DNA of 64,000 nt, from positions 1 through 64,000 of the forward strand of contig JAITRC010000007.1 in the NCBI GenBank assembly GCA_031288615.1, read 5' to 3'. This document shows, in pieces, positions 46,640-56,137 of this stretch. The stretch is from Tannerellaceae bacterium. GTDB taxonomy: Bacteria > Bacteroidota > Bacteroidia > Bacteroidales > Tannerellaceae. Numbering within the stretch: the stretch's first letter is position 1; each line of letters opens with the position of its first letter. The position numbers and the translations under genes are program-made. Under the pieces are notes generated by a model. The model saw only the letters and a program-made list of their open reading frames with translations. It had not been told where the DNA came from and made no database searches.

Positions 46640-47743
46640 TTATACATTAAACCGGAAGTGCATGATGTCACCGTCTTGAACGAGGTAGTCTTTTCCCTCT
46701 ACACTCATCCGTCCGGCTTCCTTCACCGCAGCTTCGCTACCGTAGTGAACGTAGTCGTTATATTTGATCACTTCACTACGAATAAACCCTTTCTCAAAAT
46801 CCGTGTGAATGAGACCGGCACACGAAGGGGCTTTGCTTCCCCGCGGGTACGGCCACGCGTGCACTTCCTTAGGCCCCGCCGTAAGGAAGGTCTCAAGATT
46901 CAGCAGATTGTAGGCCGCCTTCACCAACCGGTTGACTCCTGATTCGTGCAATCCTATACTTTCAAGAAATAGCTGCCGCTCATCAAAGCCTTCAAATTCG
47001 GCTATCTCACTCTCTATTTTGGCCGCGAGCACTAACAGCTCGGCATGCTCTTCCTCTATTGCTGCACGGACTGCTTCCACGTAGGCGTTCCCTGTAGCGG
47101 CGGATGATTCATCTACGTTACATACATACATCACCGGCTTCGCCGTCAGCAGGAAGCAGTCGTGGGCAAGACGCACTTCGGCTGGTGTGTCGAAGGTAAC
47201 CGTACGGGCACTTTTCCCTTGTTCCAACGCCTCTTTAAAACGGAGCAACACCTCATAGGTAAGTTGCGCCTGCTTATCTCCACCTGTCTGCGCCTGCTTT
47301 TGCACTTTGGCTATACGGTTCTCAATAGTTTCGAGGTCTTTAATTTGTAGCTCTATATCAATGATTTCCTTGTCACGCACAGGGTCTACACTCCCATCCA
47401 CATGCACCACATTAGCATCCTCGAAGCACCGGAGCACGTGGATAATCGCATCCGTTTCACGTATATTCGCGAGAAACTTGTTCCCTAACCCTTCTCCGCG
47501 ACTAGCGCCTTTGACCAAGCCGGCTATATCTACAATCTCCACCGTCGCCGGTACTATCCGATCCGGATGAAGCAACTCCGCCAGCACCGACAACCGCTCA
47601 TCCGGTACCGTAATCACACCTACATTAGGCTCTATTGTACAGAAAGGAAAATTTGCCGACTGCGCTTTGGCGCTTGACAGACAATTAAATAATGTAGACT
47701 TCCCCACGTTGGGGAGACCCACAATGCCGCACTGTAAAGACAT
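46640..47743 (-). CDS. ychF: Redox-regulated ATPase YchF (Obg family)
   Basis: A 367-residue Obg-family P-loop ATPase that binds ribosomes. G1 is [12 protein letters not shown], followed by NFPFCTIEPNVGVITVPDERL and DIAGLVKGASRGEGLGNKFL; the NxxD base-specificity site is altered (MYVCNVDE), as in YchF proteins that prefer ATP. The C-terminal TGS domain ends QDGDIMHFRFNV. A TACCTTTG box lies at 47795-47788. Confidence 0.95.
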   Translation of the reverse strand: MSLQCGIVGLPNVGKSTLFNCLSSAKAQSANFPFCTIEPNVGVITVPDERLSVLAELLHPDRIVPATVEIVDIAGLVKGASRGEGLGNKFLANIRETDAIIHVLRCFEDANVVHVDGSVDPVRDKEIIDIELQIKDLETIENRIAKVQKQAQTGGDKQAQLTYEVLLRFKEALEQGKSARTVTFDTPAEVRLAHDCFLLTAKPVMYVCNVDESSAATGNAYVEAVRAAIEEEHAELLVLAAKIESEIAEFEGFDERQLFLESIGLHESGVNRLVKAAYNLLNLETFLTAGPKEVHAWPYPRGSKAPSCAGLIHTDFEKGFIRSEVIKYNDYVHYGSEAAVKEAGRMSVEGKDYLVQDGDIMHFRFNV

Positions 47744-47787
47744 TCTTCAACTAATCATTAGGAGGAAACCCTCTCTTTTTGCGCCGC

Positions 47788-47795
47788 AAAGGTAA
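47788..47795 (-). promoter_or_regulatory. Putative -7 box of ychF
   Basis: TACCTTTG on the minus strand, 44 nt before the ychF start; no clear -33. Confidence 0.5.
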
Positions 47796-47937
47796 GATAT
47801 GACTTGACAGTCTCACCCTCTTGACTTAAAAACTTTACCCGCTTTCGTAACAATAGTTCTCCCAAAAACTATAATTTCGCATCGTGGTATTCTAACTTAT
47901 ATCGTGGTGTGCACGCACCGCGACAGCGCATAGAGTT

Positions 47938-50900
47938 ATGAAAGTGAGGAAGGTGCTCTCTCGTTTTATTATACTTGCCGTCGGTTTGGCTGGCTGGGCG
48001 GCTCCTTTCGTATCTGCCGTTGAGGTCGCCGATGAGGATATTATCCGGATGGATATCCCTCAGGGTGAAGGAGAATTTGAAAAAGTACTCACTAAATGGG
48101 CGGAGGAATATACCCCCGAGCTCTTGTCTCACGTCAAGATTACCGGCTCGGTGCCGGCTGACGAACTCGCGTACCTTACTGACTATCTCCCCAATCTGGT
48201 CTATATTGACCTTGGAGAGCTAAAGCTCACCCCGAAAGTGATCCCTTCCTATCTATTTGCAGACCAGCTTTCCTTGCAGCGCGTCATTATGCCCGATAGT
48301 GTCGAAACGATAGGCGTCGGTGCTTTCAAGGACTGCAAGAAGTTACAAAATATATCCTTGCCCCTGCTTTTGAAAACCATCCGAGATAGTGCCTTTTTTA
48401 GTTGCACCTCCCTCTCTGGTGCCTTGAACTTGCCCGCGAATGTGGAACATATAGGCGCGAGTGCTTTCGAAAAGTGCACCAAGCTGACAAGCTTAACCCT
48501 AGGCGGTAAGGTGAAAAGCATCGGTGCCTATGCCTTTGCGGAGGACACCTCGCTCGGTAACGAGCTTTTATTGCCGGCCGGCCTGCGGGTCATAGCCCCG
48601 GGTACATTTTACCGGTGCGGATTTACCGGAACTTTACGCATTGCGGATTATGTCTCTGTCATTCAGGGCGATGACTTCCTTGCCACCGAAACTGGCGTGG
48701 CGTTGCCACAAGGAAAAGGTGCTTTTGAAGGCTGCACCCGCTTGCAGAAGATTGAACTCGGTGCCGGTATGCGGGAGATTGGGGCACGGGCGTTCTTCGG
48801 ATGTATAGGCCTGACCGGCACACCCAAATTGCCCGTAGGATTGAGTTATATCGGCCCCTCTGCTTTTGCAAACTGTACGGAAATTTCCCGCATAGAGTTG
48901 TCCCTGTATATGGCGGAATTTGGAACCTATCATAATGGTGCACCAAGTGCCGCCACCGGTGCTTTTGCAGGGTGTACAAAGCTGGCTGAAGTAGTGATTG
49001 CCGACAATCTGGAGGCTATCGCCCCCTACACCTTCTACGGGTGTAGCGCATTGGAATCCGTCACCGTGGGGAAGGCCTTGCGTGCTATTGGAGACTCGGC
49101 TTTCGCCCTTTGTCCGAAGCTCAACGGGAAGATATGGAAGTGTTGGAATGCCATACAGCTTGACGGCAAGGTGTTCGGGAATGCCATCGTCTCTTTCGAG
49201 AAACAATCTCCGGCTTCGCCTCAGGTCTTTTATGTCAAGCGCGATGGTAGTGATGACGATAGCGGGGATCAAGGGCACTCGTGGGCTACCGCCTACCGCT
49301 CTCTCGAAAAAGCCATCCAGGAAGGTGAGGCCGCTTCGGATGCCCATGTACGTATGGAATCAATTGGCTACACCGCCACCGCCGGCAGTATTCGCTTTTC
49401 GCAAGGCTCTCTGTCCCTCACAGGTGGTTACACCGGTGAAGAAGCGGACGGCCAAGGACCTTTGGGCAAACCCTCTTCGCTCAAAATGACCGCCCGCCCT
49501 GAGTTCTTCGGTGTACCCGCTCTGATTATCGGTGACCCATCCAAATCCACTCCTGTGGAGGCCAACCTCAACAATATGGAAATCACCGGTGTTGAAACGC
49601 GGGGCTTTCTGATAGGCAAGTGGGAGAACGCGACGCTCTCCGACGTAACCTTTAATGGTATAGCGGCGTTGACCGGAGCTTTCACCCTCAAGGGTAAAGT
49701 GAAAGTACATGAATCGTTCATCCTCCCCGGGGGCAATGTAACGCTGACCGACGCCGTAGTGAACGCCGATGCCCCTATCTGTGTCAGTAGTCTCGATGCT
49801 TGGGGCACCGTGACCTTTGATCTCCCCGTGTGGGACCCCGGTGTAGATCGGGTCGTCCTTTCTACTTGGGGTGAACGGCTTCCCGCACTCACCACCTTTC
49901 ACGGTATTCTCAATGGCGGCACAAGGATTGGACAGGGATTCTACTTCAAATGGGAAAGGGATGTCCGACTGGATGCCAATGGACAAGTAATCGAATGTGG
50001 GAGGCAGAGACACCTCGTAGCCGTTTCCTACGTCCCTGCAAACAAGTTGGAAATAACTTCCCCCAGTCCGTATCTGGCGCTTGGCGCTTCCGTACAGTTG
50101 GACTATAAGGTCTTTCCCGCCGCTTCCACCCGCCCTGAGGTGACCTGGTTCTCTTCCGACACCTCTATTATTAAGGTGGATTCCATAACCGGCCTCGCCG
50201 CTTCTACCGGCAATAAACTCGGGTCGGTGGACATCTCCGCCATCTCTAAGTTTGATAATCAAATAATTGGACACTATTCCCTCGCGGTAATCTCTATTAA
50301 AACGGTCACCTCTTCCAGTAAGCTGATACCCCTTGACAGCTCATTACGCATTCATGTGACTACAGAACCTTCGGGTATTGTGCAAGGGGATATATTCACT
50401 TGGGAAGTTACCGGCGACGGTAAGGCTTGGGTCAATTGGGTAGACGATGTCGCCGGCGGTGGCTATGAAGCGCATGGCGTACACCCCGGTGAGGTCTCTG
50501 TAAAAGTGGCTATTCGGGGCAATGAACCCTCCACCCTCTCCCTTGCAGGGCAAGGTGATTTTGTGGTCACCGGCATACACATTGAAAATGAAGGGAAAGA
50601 CCGCCTTGGGATCAACCAAAAAACCTTGAAATTAGAGGCCTCCGTAACTCCACAAGTAGCTGGCGACTATGTACTTTGGACGAGCGATTCACTCCATGTA
50701 GCCGAGATTGACGAAAAAACAGGGGTGGTTACCCCCATCGCACCCGGTACAACGGTTATTACTGCCGCTCTCAGCAAAAATCGGATGGTCGCTACGCGCT
50801 ACACCCTGCACGTCACCAACCTCGTAATCAATTCACCGGCCACCAACAAAATACTTACCGGCTCCGCCTACCCCCTCTCCGCCAAGCTCGTCCCTAAAGA

Positions 50901-52329
50901 AGGTAAAGATACTCTCCTAGTCTGGCAGTCTTCCAATCCCGATGTCGCCACCGTTGACCCCATCACCGGTCTGATAACCGGTATCAGCCCCGGCGAGGTC
51001 ACCATCTCCGCCTCTCTGCTCTCGCAACCCGAAGACATCACCTCCTCCTCCGTGTTCGTGGTCGTGCAACGTCCCACCATCAACACCAAGCTGGCCGTCG
51101 ATAGTTGCCTACAGCTCCCGCCGGATATGTTCGTGCGGGGTATCCCCGAACAAGTAGAGTGGGTATCTTCTGATACCGACATCGCCGTGATTGACGAGAA
51201 CTCCCGTGTCACAGGCCTTGCGCCCGGACAGGTGATTCTCACCGGTACACTCATATCCGACCCCGCCATCGCTGTATCCTTCACCTTCCATGTCGTACGC
51301 CTGTCCATCATCCCCGGCGAACCTTTATCCGTGCCCGTCAACGTACCCTTACAGTTGAACTATGTCGTGCTCCCTGAAAACGCACCCTCTTTGAACACCC
51401 TCCGCTGGTCAAGCTCCGATACCCTCGTAGCTAAGGTCGATTCTATCACAGGCCTGATCACCGCAGGAATTGTCAAAGGCTTCGCCGACATCACCCTCGC
51501 CTCTGCCGACAACCAGATCAGTGTCTCCGTACGCGTCACGGTCGTAGACCCCGTAAGCGGACTGTTTATTACCAGAAATAGGCATTTGATGGAAGTAGAT
51601 GAGTCTTATGTACTTAACGTCTTGATGTACCTTGATCCCGAGTCACCGCCCGTCTCCATCCCCGAACGTGAACTCAACTGGTTCAGTTCCGACCCCAGCA
51701 TAGTCTCTGTATATTATGGTACCATCACCGCCCTGAAAGCTGGTGGCCCCGTCCGTATTTACGCACAGACCACCGACGGACAGTTCACCTCCGACGGCTG
51801 TGAGGTCTCCGTCATGATTTTTGCCCAGGACATCATCTTCTCTGCACCCATACAGGTTGACCGTGGCAACCAATACCAGATTACCGCTACCGTCGTTCCT
51901 GCCAATGCGACCCTCCCAACCATCAAGTGGCGTATCGAAGATCCTTCCATCTTGACCAAAATCGACGAAACCGACCGCTCCTGCATCATACAAGGCGGCT
52001 TGCTGGGTGGGGGCACCAATATCTACATTGAATCGGCCGACGGACGCGTCATTAAAACACATTACATCTCCGTTCGGCAGATTGCCAATGAACTCGACGA
52101 GGTGCTTGTCCCCGAACAAGTGGTCGCCTATCAACATGGCGCCTTGCACCTCACAGGCCTGAAGGGTGCCCATTGTGCACTTTTTGCCCTTACAGGGCAC
52201 CTCAAGGCCAAGTTCCAAGTCAATGAACACGATGAGTATCAAACTATTGCGCTTCCTCAGGGTATTTATATCCTGCATACCCAAACTAAGGCTGGCGCCA
52301 CCTCGCATCGCTTCGTGGTAAAACAATAA
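47938..52329 (+). CDS. BspA-like leucine-rich-repeat and Ig-like T9SS surface protein
   Basis: A 1463-residue surface protein. The signal peptide (about 1-27) is followed by BspA-type LRR_5 repeats (about 75-430; units like VETIGVGAFKDCKKLQNISLP), a linker with a pectate-lyase-like start (YVKRDGSDDDSGDQGHSWATAYRSL), then about seven to eight BIG2-like Ig domains (about 700-1390; recurring VxWxSSDxxVAxVDxxTGLITGxxxG). The last 75 residues (LFALTGHLKAKF...LPQGIYILHTQ...HRFVVKQ) look like a T9SS type A sorting domain. BspA proteins bind host matrix; the target here is unknown. The plus strand changes from balanced to C-rich within this gene. Confidence 0.82.
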   Translation: MKVRKVLSRFIILAVGLAGWAAPFVSAVEVADEDIIRMDIPQGEGEFEKVLTKWAEEYTPELLSHVKITGSVPADELAYLTDYLPNLVYIDLGELKLTPKVIPSYLFADQLSLQRVIMPDSVETIGVGAFKDCKKLQNISLPLLLKTIRDSAFFSCTSLSGALNLPANVEHIGASAFEKCTKLTSLTLGGKVKSIGAYAFAEDTSLGNELLLPAGLRVIAPGTFYRCGFTGTLRIADYVSVIQGDDFLATETGVALPQGKGAFEGCTRLQKIELGAGMREIGARAFFGCIGLTGTPKLPVGLSYIGPSAFANCTEISRIELSLYMAEFGTYHNGAPSAATGAFAGCTKLAEVVIADNLEAIAPYTFYGCSALESVTVGKALRAIGDSAFALCPKLNGKIWKCWNAIQLDGKVFGNAIVSFEKQSPASPQVFYVKRDGSDDDSGDQGHSWATAYRSLEKAIQEGEAASDAHVRMESIGYTATAGSIRFSQGSLSLTGGYTGEEADGQGPLGKPSSLKMTARPEFFGVPALIIGDPSKSTPVEANLNNMEITGVETRGFLIGKWENATLSDVTFNGIAALTGAFTLKGKVKVHESFILPGGNVTLTDAVVNADAPICVSSLDAWGTVTFDLPVWDPGVDRVVLSTWGERLPALTTFHGILNGGTRIGQGFYFKWERDVRLDANGQVIECGRQRHLVAVSYVPANKLEITSPSPYLALGASVQLDYKVFPAASTRPEVTWFSSDTSIIKVDSITGLAASTGNKLGSVDISAISKFDNQIIGHYSLAVISIKTVTSSSKLIPLDSSLRIHVTTEPSGIVQGDIFTWEVTGDGKAWVNWVDDVAGGGYEAHGVHPGEVSVKVAIRGNEPSTLSLAGQGDFVVTGIHIENEGKDRLGINQKTLKLEASVTPQVAGDYVLWTSDSLHVAEIDEKTGVVTPIAPGTTVITAALSKNRMVATRYTLHVTNLVINSPATNKILTGSAYPLSAKLVPKEGKDTLLVWQSSNPDVATVDPITGLITGISPGEVTISASLLSQPEDITSSSVFVVVQRPTINTKLAVDSCLQLPPDMFVRGIPEQVEWVSSDTDIAVIDENSRVTGLAPGQVILTGTLISDPAIAVSFTFHVVRLSIIPGEPLSVPVNVPLQLNYVVLPENAPSLNTLRWSSSDTLVAKVDSITGLITAGIVKGFADITLASADNQISVSVRVTVVDPVSGLFITRNRHLMEVDESYVLNVLMYLDPESPPVSIPERELNWFSSDPSIVSVYYGTITALKAGGPVRIYAQTTDGQFTSDGCEVSVMIFAQDIIFSAPIQVDRGNQYQITATVVPANATLPTIKWRIEDPSILTKIDETDRSCIIQGGLLGGGTNIYIESADGRVIKTHYISVRQIANELDEVLVPEQVVAYQHGALHLTGLKGAHCALFALTGHLKAKFQVNEHDEYQTIALPQGIYILHTQTKAGATSHRFVVKQ

Positions 52330-52335
52330 CAGTAC

Positions 52336-53406
52336 ATGGAATTAAATATCGCTGTGCTGCCCGGTGACGGTATCGGGCCTGAGATTGTTGAGCAAGGAAT
52401 GAAGGTTATCCGTGCGGTCTGCCGCAAGCAAAACCACGTCTTGCACGAACAGTCCGCCCTCGTCGGAGCTATTGCCATTAAGGAAACCGGCTCTCCTTAC
52501 CCCGACGCCACCCACGACCTTTGTATGCAGAGCGACGCCGTCTTCTTTGGTGCCATCGGCTCTCCGGAGTATGACAACAACCCCACCGCCAAGGTACGCC
52601 CCGAACAGGGGCTTCTCGCCATGCGCAAAAAGCTGGGCTTGTATGCCAATATACGTCCTGTCTCCACCTTCCCCACCCTCATCCATAAGTCCCCACTTCG
52701 TCCCGACCTCGTCGCTGGCGCAGACCTCATCTGTATCCGTGAACTCACAGGCGGTATCTACTTCGGACGGCCGCAGGGCAGAAGTGAAGACGGTGAAACC
52801 GCTTACGACACCTGTGTCTACACCCGTGAAGAGATCACCCGTATTCTGCACCTAGCCTGTGGCTATGCCCGTAACCGTCGCAAGAAGCTGACCGTCGTCG
52901 ATAAGGCCAATGTCTTGGCCACCTCACGCCTCTGGAGGCAGACTGCTCAGGCGGTGGTTGCCGACTATCCCGACCTTCACGTCGACTATATGTTCGTCGA
53001 CAATGCCGCCATGCGGCTCATTCAAAGCCCTGCGGATTTCGATGTCATTGTCACCGAAAATATGTTTGGCGACATCCTCACCGACGAAGCCTCTGTCATC
53101 ACCGGCTCACTCGGCATGCTCCCGTCCGCTTCCATCGGCATACACACCTCTGTCTTTGAACCCATTCACGGGTCTTTCCCCCAGGCTGCAGGCAAGAACA
53201 TCGCCAATCCGTTGGCCACCATCCTCTCCGCCGCACTTATGTTCGACTACGCCTTCAAGCTCTCCCGCGAGGCCGACCTCATCCGTCAGGCTGTTGACGC
53301 CGCCATTGCTGCCAACGTCGTCACCTCCGACATCGCCCCTGCTTCCATCACCCCCGCCTCCACCTCCCTCGTCGGCGATTTCATCGCCTCCCACCTCCTC
53401 TCCTAA
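52336..53406 (+). CDS. leuB: 3-isopropylmalate dehydrogenase
   Basis: NAD-dependent oxidative decarboxylase of leucine synthesis. The 356 residues show [75 protein letters not shown] and [18 protein letters not shown]. leuA, leuC and leuD are not in the window, unlike the clustered leu genes common in Bacteroides. It starts 6 nt after the BspA-like gene, and the ends of leuB and the Imm17 gene overlap by 4 nt. Confidence 0.96.
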   Translation: MELNIAVLPGDGIGPEIVEQGMKVIRAVCRKQNHVLHEQSALVGAIAIKETGSPYPDATHDLCMQSDAVFFGAIGSPEYDNNPTAKVRPEQGLLAMRKKLGLYANIRPVSTFPTLIHKSPLRPDLVAGADLICIRELTGGIYFGRPQGRSEDGETAYDTCVYTREEITRILHLACGYARNRRKKLTVVDKANVLATSRLWRQTAQAVVADYPDLHVDYMFVDNAAMRLIQSPADFDVIVTENMFGDILTDEASVITGSLGMLPSASIGIHTSVFEPIHGSFPQAAGKNIANPLATILSAALMFDYAFKLSREADLIRQAVDAAIAANVVTSDIAPASITPASTSLVGDFIASHLLS

Positions 53407-53630
53407 CGCCCCTGCCAATCCATAAAAATCGCTATTGCGCAACCCACGAACGCCATGCCCACCACCACATAGAACACCCGCGCCCCCTTCCGCCCCAGGT
53501 GCCGCACAAAAAATAGCGCACTCCCCGTTTGGAAAAACCAACCCATATTAACTACACCCGCCACCACAGACAATACACCAAGTGAAAAAAATAGAAATAG
53601 TACGAAATAATCAGACGCTCCCATACCCAC
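53403..53630 (-). CDS. Imm17 family small membrane protein
   Basis: A 75-residue protein with two hydrophobic helices (about 8-32 and 50-70) separated by a short loop. [24 protein letters not shown] matches the Imm17 (immunity protein 17) pattern common in Bacteroidetes. Imm17 proteins were named from polymorphic toxin loci, but many, like this one, sit next to housekeeping genes (tsaE) without a toxin. It follows tsaE by 6 nt on the same strand. Function unproven. Confidence 0.65.
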   Translation of the reverse strand: MGMGASDYFVLFLFFSLGVLSVVAGVVNMGWFFQTGSALFFVRHLGRKGARVFYVVVGMAFVGCAIAIFMDWQGR

Positions 53631-53636
53631 TCTCTT

Positions 53637-54041
53637 CTAACCAATTTTAAACCGCCGACTACCGTCTTCCTCTTCCCGAATATACACCCGCACCGTATCT
53701 ACCGGCAGCAGCGATGCGACTCTCTCCGGCCATTCCACCAGACACAGTGCTCCGCTGTCAAAGTACTCCCACACCCCCAGCCGCTCCGCTTCTTCAGCGT
53801 CTTTAATGCGGTAGAAGTCAAAGTGGTACACCACCTCCCCCGTACACGCTATCCGGTATGTATTGATCAGCGAGAACGTAGGGCTATTCACCCTACCCTC
53901 CACGCCCCAACGCCTGCACAGTCGTCCTATCGTCGTTGTCTTCCCAGACCCCATTTCCCCATAGAACGCCACCACCCGCCTCCCTTCCTTCCCCAGCAGA
54001 GCCTCCAGCTCCTCTGCCAGCCGCCTCAGCTCCGCCTCCAT
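53637..54041 (-). CDS. tsaE: tRNA threonylcarbamoyladenosine ATPase TsaE
   Basis: ATPase of the t6A37 tRNA-modification complex with TsaB and TsaD. In 134 residues it shows a P-loop GEMGSGKTT (28-36), VNSPTFSLINTY (switch-like) and HFDFYRIKDAEEAERLGVWEYFDSGALCLVEWPER. It lies 14 nt after pgk on the same strand. The plus strand here is extremely C-rich although the gene is on the minus strand. Confidence 0.93.
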   Translation of the reverse strand: MEAELRRLAEELEALLGKEGRRVVAFYGEMGSGKTTTIGRLCRRWGVEGRVNSPTFSLINTYRIACTGEVVYHFDFYRIKDAEEAERLGVWEYFDSGALCLVEWPERVASLLPVDTVRVYIREEEDGSRRFKIG

Positions 54042-54055
54042 TCCACTTCCGCCGC

Positions 54056-55315
54056 TTACTTCTCTATCGCCGCTATGCCTGGCAGCTCCTTCCCTTCTAT
54101 GGCTTCCAGCAACGCACCTCCACCTGTAGAGACGTACGACACCTTATCCGCCAGCTTAAATTTGTTAATGCATGCCACCGAGTCCCCGCCTCCCACTAAC
54201 GAGAACGCACCTCCCTTCGTCGCTTCCACTATCGCTTCTGCCACTGACAGAGAGCCATGTGTAAAATTCTCAAATTCGAACACCCCCGTCGGCCCATTCC
54301 ACAAGATCGTCTTCGACGCTTTGATCACCTCCGCGTACAGCTTCTCTGTCTTCGGACCCACGTCCAGACCCTCCCATCCGTCGGGTATCTTATCTACGTC
54401 GCAAAAATCCGTCTTCGCCTCATTACTGAAGTTGTCCGCTATCTTCGCATCCACCGCCAGCACCAGCTTTACCCCCTTCGCCGCTGCCTTCTTCTTCAGT
54501 TCCAGTGCCAGCTCCAATTTATCATTTTCTACAATCGAGTTCCCTATCTTCCCACCTTCTGCTTTCGTGAACGTATACGTCATCCCTCCCGTGATGATCA
54601 GGTTATCCACCTTATCCAGCAGGTTCTCTATAATCTCTATCTTCGATGAGACTTTCGACCCACCCATGATCGCCGTGAACGGACGCGCTATATCGTCCAG
54701 CACTCGCTTCACCGCCTTCACCTCATTCTCCATCAGGTACCCGAACAGTTTCTTGTCTGCACCGAAGTACTCCGCCATGATTGCCGTCGACGCGTGTGCA
54801 CGGTGCGCCGTCCCGAACGCGTCATTCACGTATACATCCGCGTACGACGCCAGCTTCTTCGCAAACTCCTTTTGTTTCTCTTTCAGTGCCTTCTTCGCCG
54901 CCTTTTTCTCGTCGTCTGTGGCGCCTTCCGGCACATCCCTGGGCTTCCCTTCCTCTTCTGCATAGAATCGCAGGTTCTCCAGCAGCAACACTTCCCCCGC
55001 ACCCAGCTTACTTATTTTCGCCTCCGTCGCTGCACCCATGCAGTCTTCCGTAAAGCCTACCGGCACACCCAATAACTCCGCCAGTGGCGTCACCAACGGC
55101 CTCAGTGAGTATTTCTCCGTCACCCCCTTCGGCCGACCCAAATGCGACCCAATGATCACACTCCCTCCGTCGCTAAGGATTTTCTTCAGCGTCGGCAGTG
55201 CTGCACGCATCCGCGTATCATCCGTAATCTTCATGTGTTCATCTAACGGTACATTAAAATCTACCCGCACGAACACTTTCTTCCCTGAAAAATCATAATT
55301 ACCAAGTGTCTTCAT
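54056..55315 (-). CDS. pgk: Phosphoglycerate kinase
   Basis: Glycolytic kinase that makes ATP from 1,3-bisphosphoglycerate. ATG 55315 gives 419 residues starting [25 protein letters not shown]; further landmarks are [48 protein letters not shown] and [13 protein letters not shown]. The open frame extends upstream but crosses the -7 box at 55369-55362, so this start is preferred. pgk-tsaE-Imm17 appear to form one unit. Confidence 0.97.
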   Translation of the reverse strand: MKTLGNYDFSGKKVFVRVDFNVPLDEHMKITDDTRMRAALPTLKKILSDGGSVIIGSHLGRPKGVTEKYSLRPLVTPLAELLGVPVGFTEDCMGAATEAKISKLGAGEVLLLENLRFYAEEEGKPRDVPEGATDDEKKAAKKALKEKQKEFAKKLASYADVYVNDAFGTAHRAHASTAIMAEYFGADKKLFGYLMENEVKAVKRVLDDIARPFTAIMGGSKVSSKIEIIENLLDKVDNLIITGGMTYTFTKAEGGKIGNSIVENDKLELALELKKKAAAKGVKLVLAVDAKIADNFSNEAKTDFCDVDKIPDGWEGLDVGPKTEKLYAEVIKASKTILWNGPTGVFEFENFTHGSLSVAEAIVEATKGGAFSLVGGGDSVACINKFKLADKVSYVSTGGGALLEAIEGKELPGIAAIEK

Positions 55316-55361
55316 ACCTTGTTGTTTATTTGAGAAACCCTTTTTCTTTTTTTTTGCTCCG

Positions 55362-55369
55362 CAAAGGTA
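55362..55369 (-). promoter_or_regulatory. Promoter -7 box of pgk
   Basis: TACCTTTG on the minus strand, 46 nt before the pgk ATG. It decides the pgk start against the longer open frame. Confidence 0.6.
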
Positions 55370-55381
55370 GGGAAAGAAATC

Positions 55382-55458
55382 ATGACCTACCTTTGTCCCA
55401 TGCATAGAATGTCCGTGTATCTTCTCTTTTTCTTTTGCCTGCACACCTCCCTCTTGGC
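55382..55458 (+). repeat. 77-bp direct repeat, left copy
   Basis: Matches 57246-57322 at 75 of 77 positions (differences at 55416 and 55451). It carries a TACCTTTG box (55388-55395), the 4-nt spacer and the first 19 to 20 codons of the 57264 gene, i.e. promoter plus signal peptide. The two copies flank the small-membrane-protein cassette. Confidence 0.93.
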
Positions 55459-55480
55459 TACACCTCCTCTTCCGCCTTAA
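55400..55480 (+). pseudogene. Truncated copy of the 57264 outer-membrane-like gene
   Basis: A 26-codon reading frame beginning [20 protein letters not shown], nearly identical to the signal peptide of the gene at 57264. After the 77-bp repeat it continues CCTCTTCCGCCTT (55466-55478), which recurs at 57405-57417 inside the intact gene, and then meets TAA. This fits a duplicate that has lost about 75 nt internally and everything downstream. It keeps an intact promoter box, so a short peptide could still be made. Confidence 0.72.
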
Positions 55481-55634
55481 TTCTTAACTACTTCGTAATA
55501 CTTTTTGTTAAACATCTGTAACGCGAACCGAATATCAACGCGAACCGAATACTTTCGCCCCGGTTCCGCAGGTGCGGAGTCGTCACACAAAACAGAATGG
55601 TCATGCGTACGTGGGGAGATAAAAAATTGATGTC

Positions 55635-56117
55635 ATGCGAAGTAGGGTTGTTACATTAGTGCTTACCGTACTCTGCCCAGTCTTGCTATGCTCCTGTAGC
55701 TGGTTCCAAGACCAAGAAGAGGAGCGGGAGTTACGGGATTTTTACCTTCAGCAATTCCGTGATCCTGAGTTGGTTGGGTGGTGGAAAGCACTCTACCTGT
55801 ACGAACCGGAAAAAGCGGAGCGTAGAGCGTATCGGCAATATACAGCAGAGGGGATTACACGGAATTATACTTATACAGATGTTGGGGATTTTGCCGGTAA
55901 GTATACAGCAGGTGGGGAGCTGTATTGGTATACTAAATCGGATACCTTAATGACGTATCGATATAGCTCTTCATGGTTTTATGGTTCAACTGAAAGTAGT
56001 ACCAACTATTTTATTCGAAATGATTCGTTATACTTTTCCGACGGTTTGTCTTCGGACAAGTTTATGGTGAGGTATGTCCGGAGTGAGGCACTTCCGGCAG
56101 ACTCAATCGGCGGGTAA
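55635..56117 (+). CDS. Small hypothetical lipoprotein
   Basis: A 160-residue protein with a lipoprotein signal (VVTLVLTVLCPVLLCSC, lipobox LLCSC), then an acidic segment (DQEEERELRDFYLQQF) and a beta-rich region with many Tyr/Ser residues (LVGWWKALYLYEPEK, YRYSSSWFYGSTESS). I recognise no family. G exceeds C on the plus strand here (19 G, 12 C in 55681-55740), unlike the C-rich genes around it. It ends 20 nt before the first copy of the terminator repeat and is the first unit inside the direct repeats. Confidence 0.7.
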   Translation: MRSRVVTLVLTVLCPVLLCSCSWFQDQEEERELRDFYLQQFRDPELVGWWKALYLYEPEKAERRAYRQYTAEGITRNYTYTDVGDFAGKYTAGGELYWYTKSDTLMTYRYSSSWFYGSTESSTNYFIRNDSLYFSDGLSSDKFMVRYVRSEALPADSIGG

Positions 56118-56137
56118 TCCATTGAGAATGACGTGAC

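Larger units (their letters stand above)
55316..55634. other. 319-nt intergenic region with back-to-back promoters and gene remnant
   Basis: Contains the pgk promoter box (minus), the left 77-bp direct repeat with its own plus-strand promoter box, a 26-codon remnant of the 57264 gene, and a 15-bp tandem repeat at 55520-55534 and 55537-55551 (AACGCGAACCGAATA, 2 nt apart). A TACTTTCG box at 55550-55557 overlaps the end of the second repeat and could drive the lipoprotein gene. Confidence 0.8.

Noticed and set aside
47860..47937. dif site or replication terminus sequence before the BspA-like gene
   Set aside because: The skew change suggested looking, but no convincing 28-bp XerCD-like palindrome is seen here.
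49360..50274. 304-codon minus-strand frame inside the BspA-like gene
   Set aside because: Antisense shadow in a repeat-rich gene; translation is Gly/Arg/Glu-rich without motif.
53823..54965. 380-codon plus-strand frame opposite tsaE and pgk
   Set aside because: Low-complexity Ser/Phe/Ala-rich translation antisense to two clear enzymes; a by-product of the extreme C bias.
53403..55315. Toxin partner for the Imm17 protein
   Set aside because: Neighbours are leuB, tsaE and pgk; no toxin-like ORF of any size is seen.
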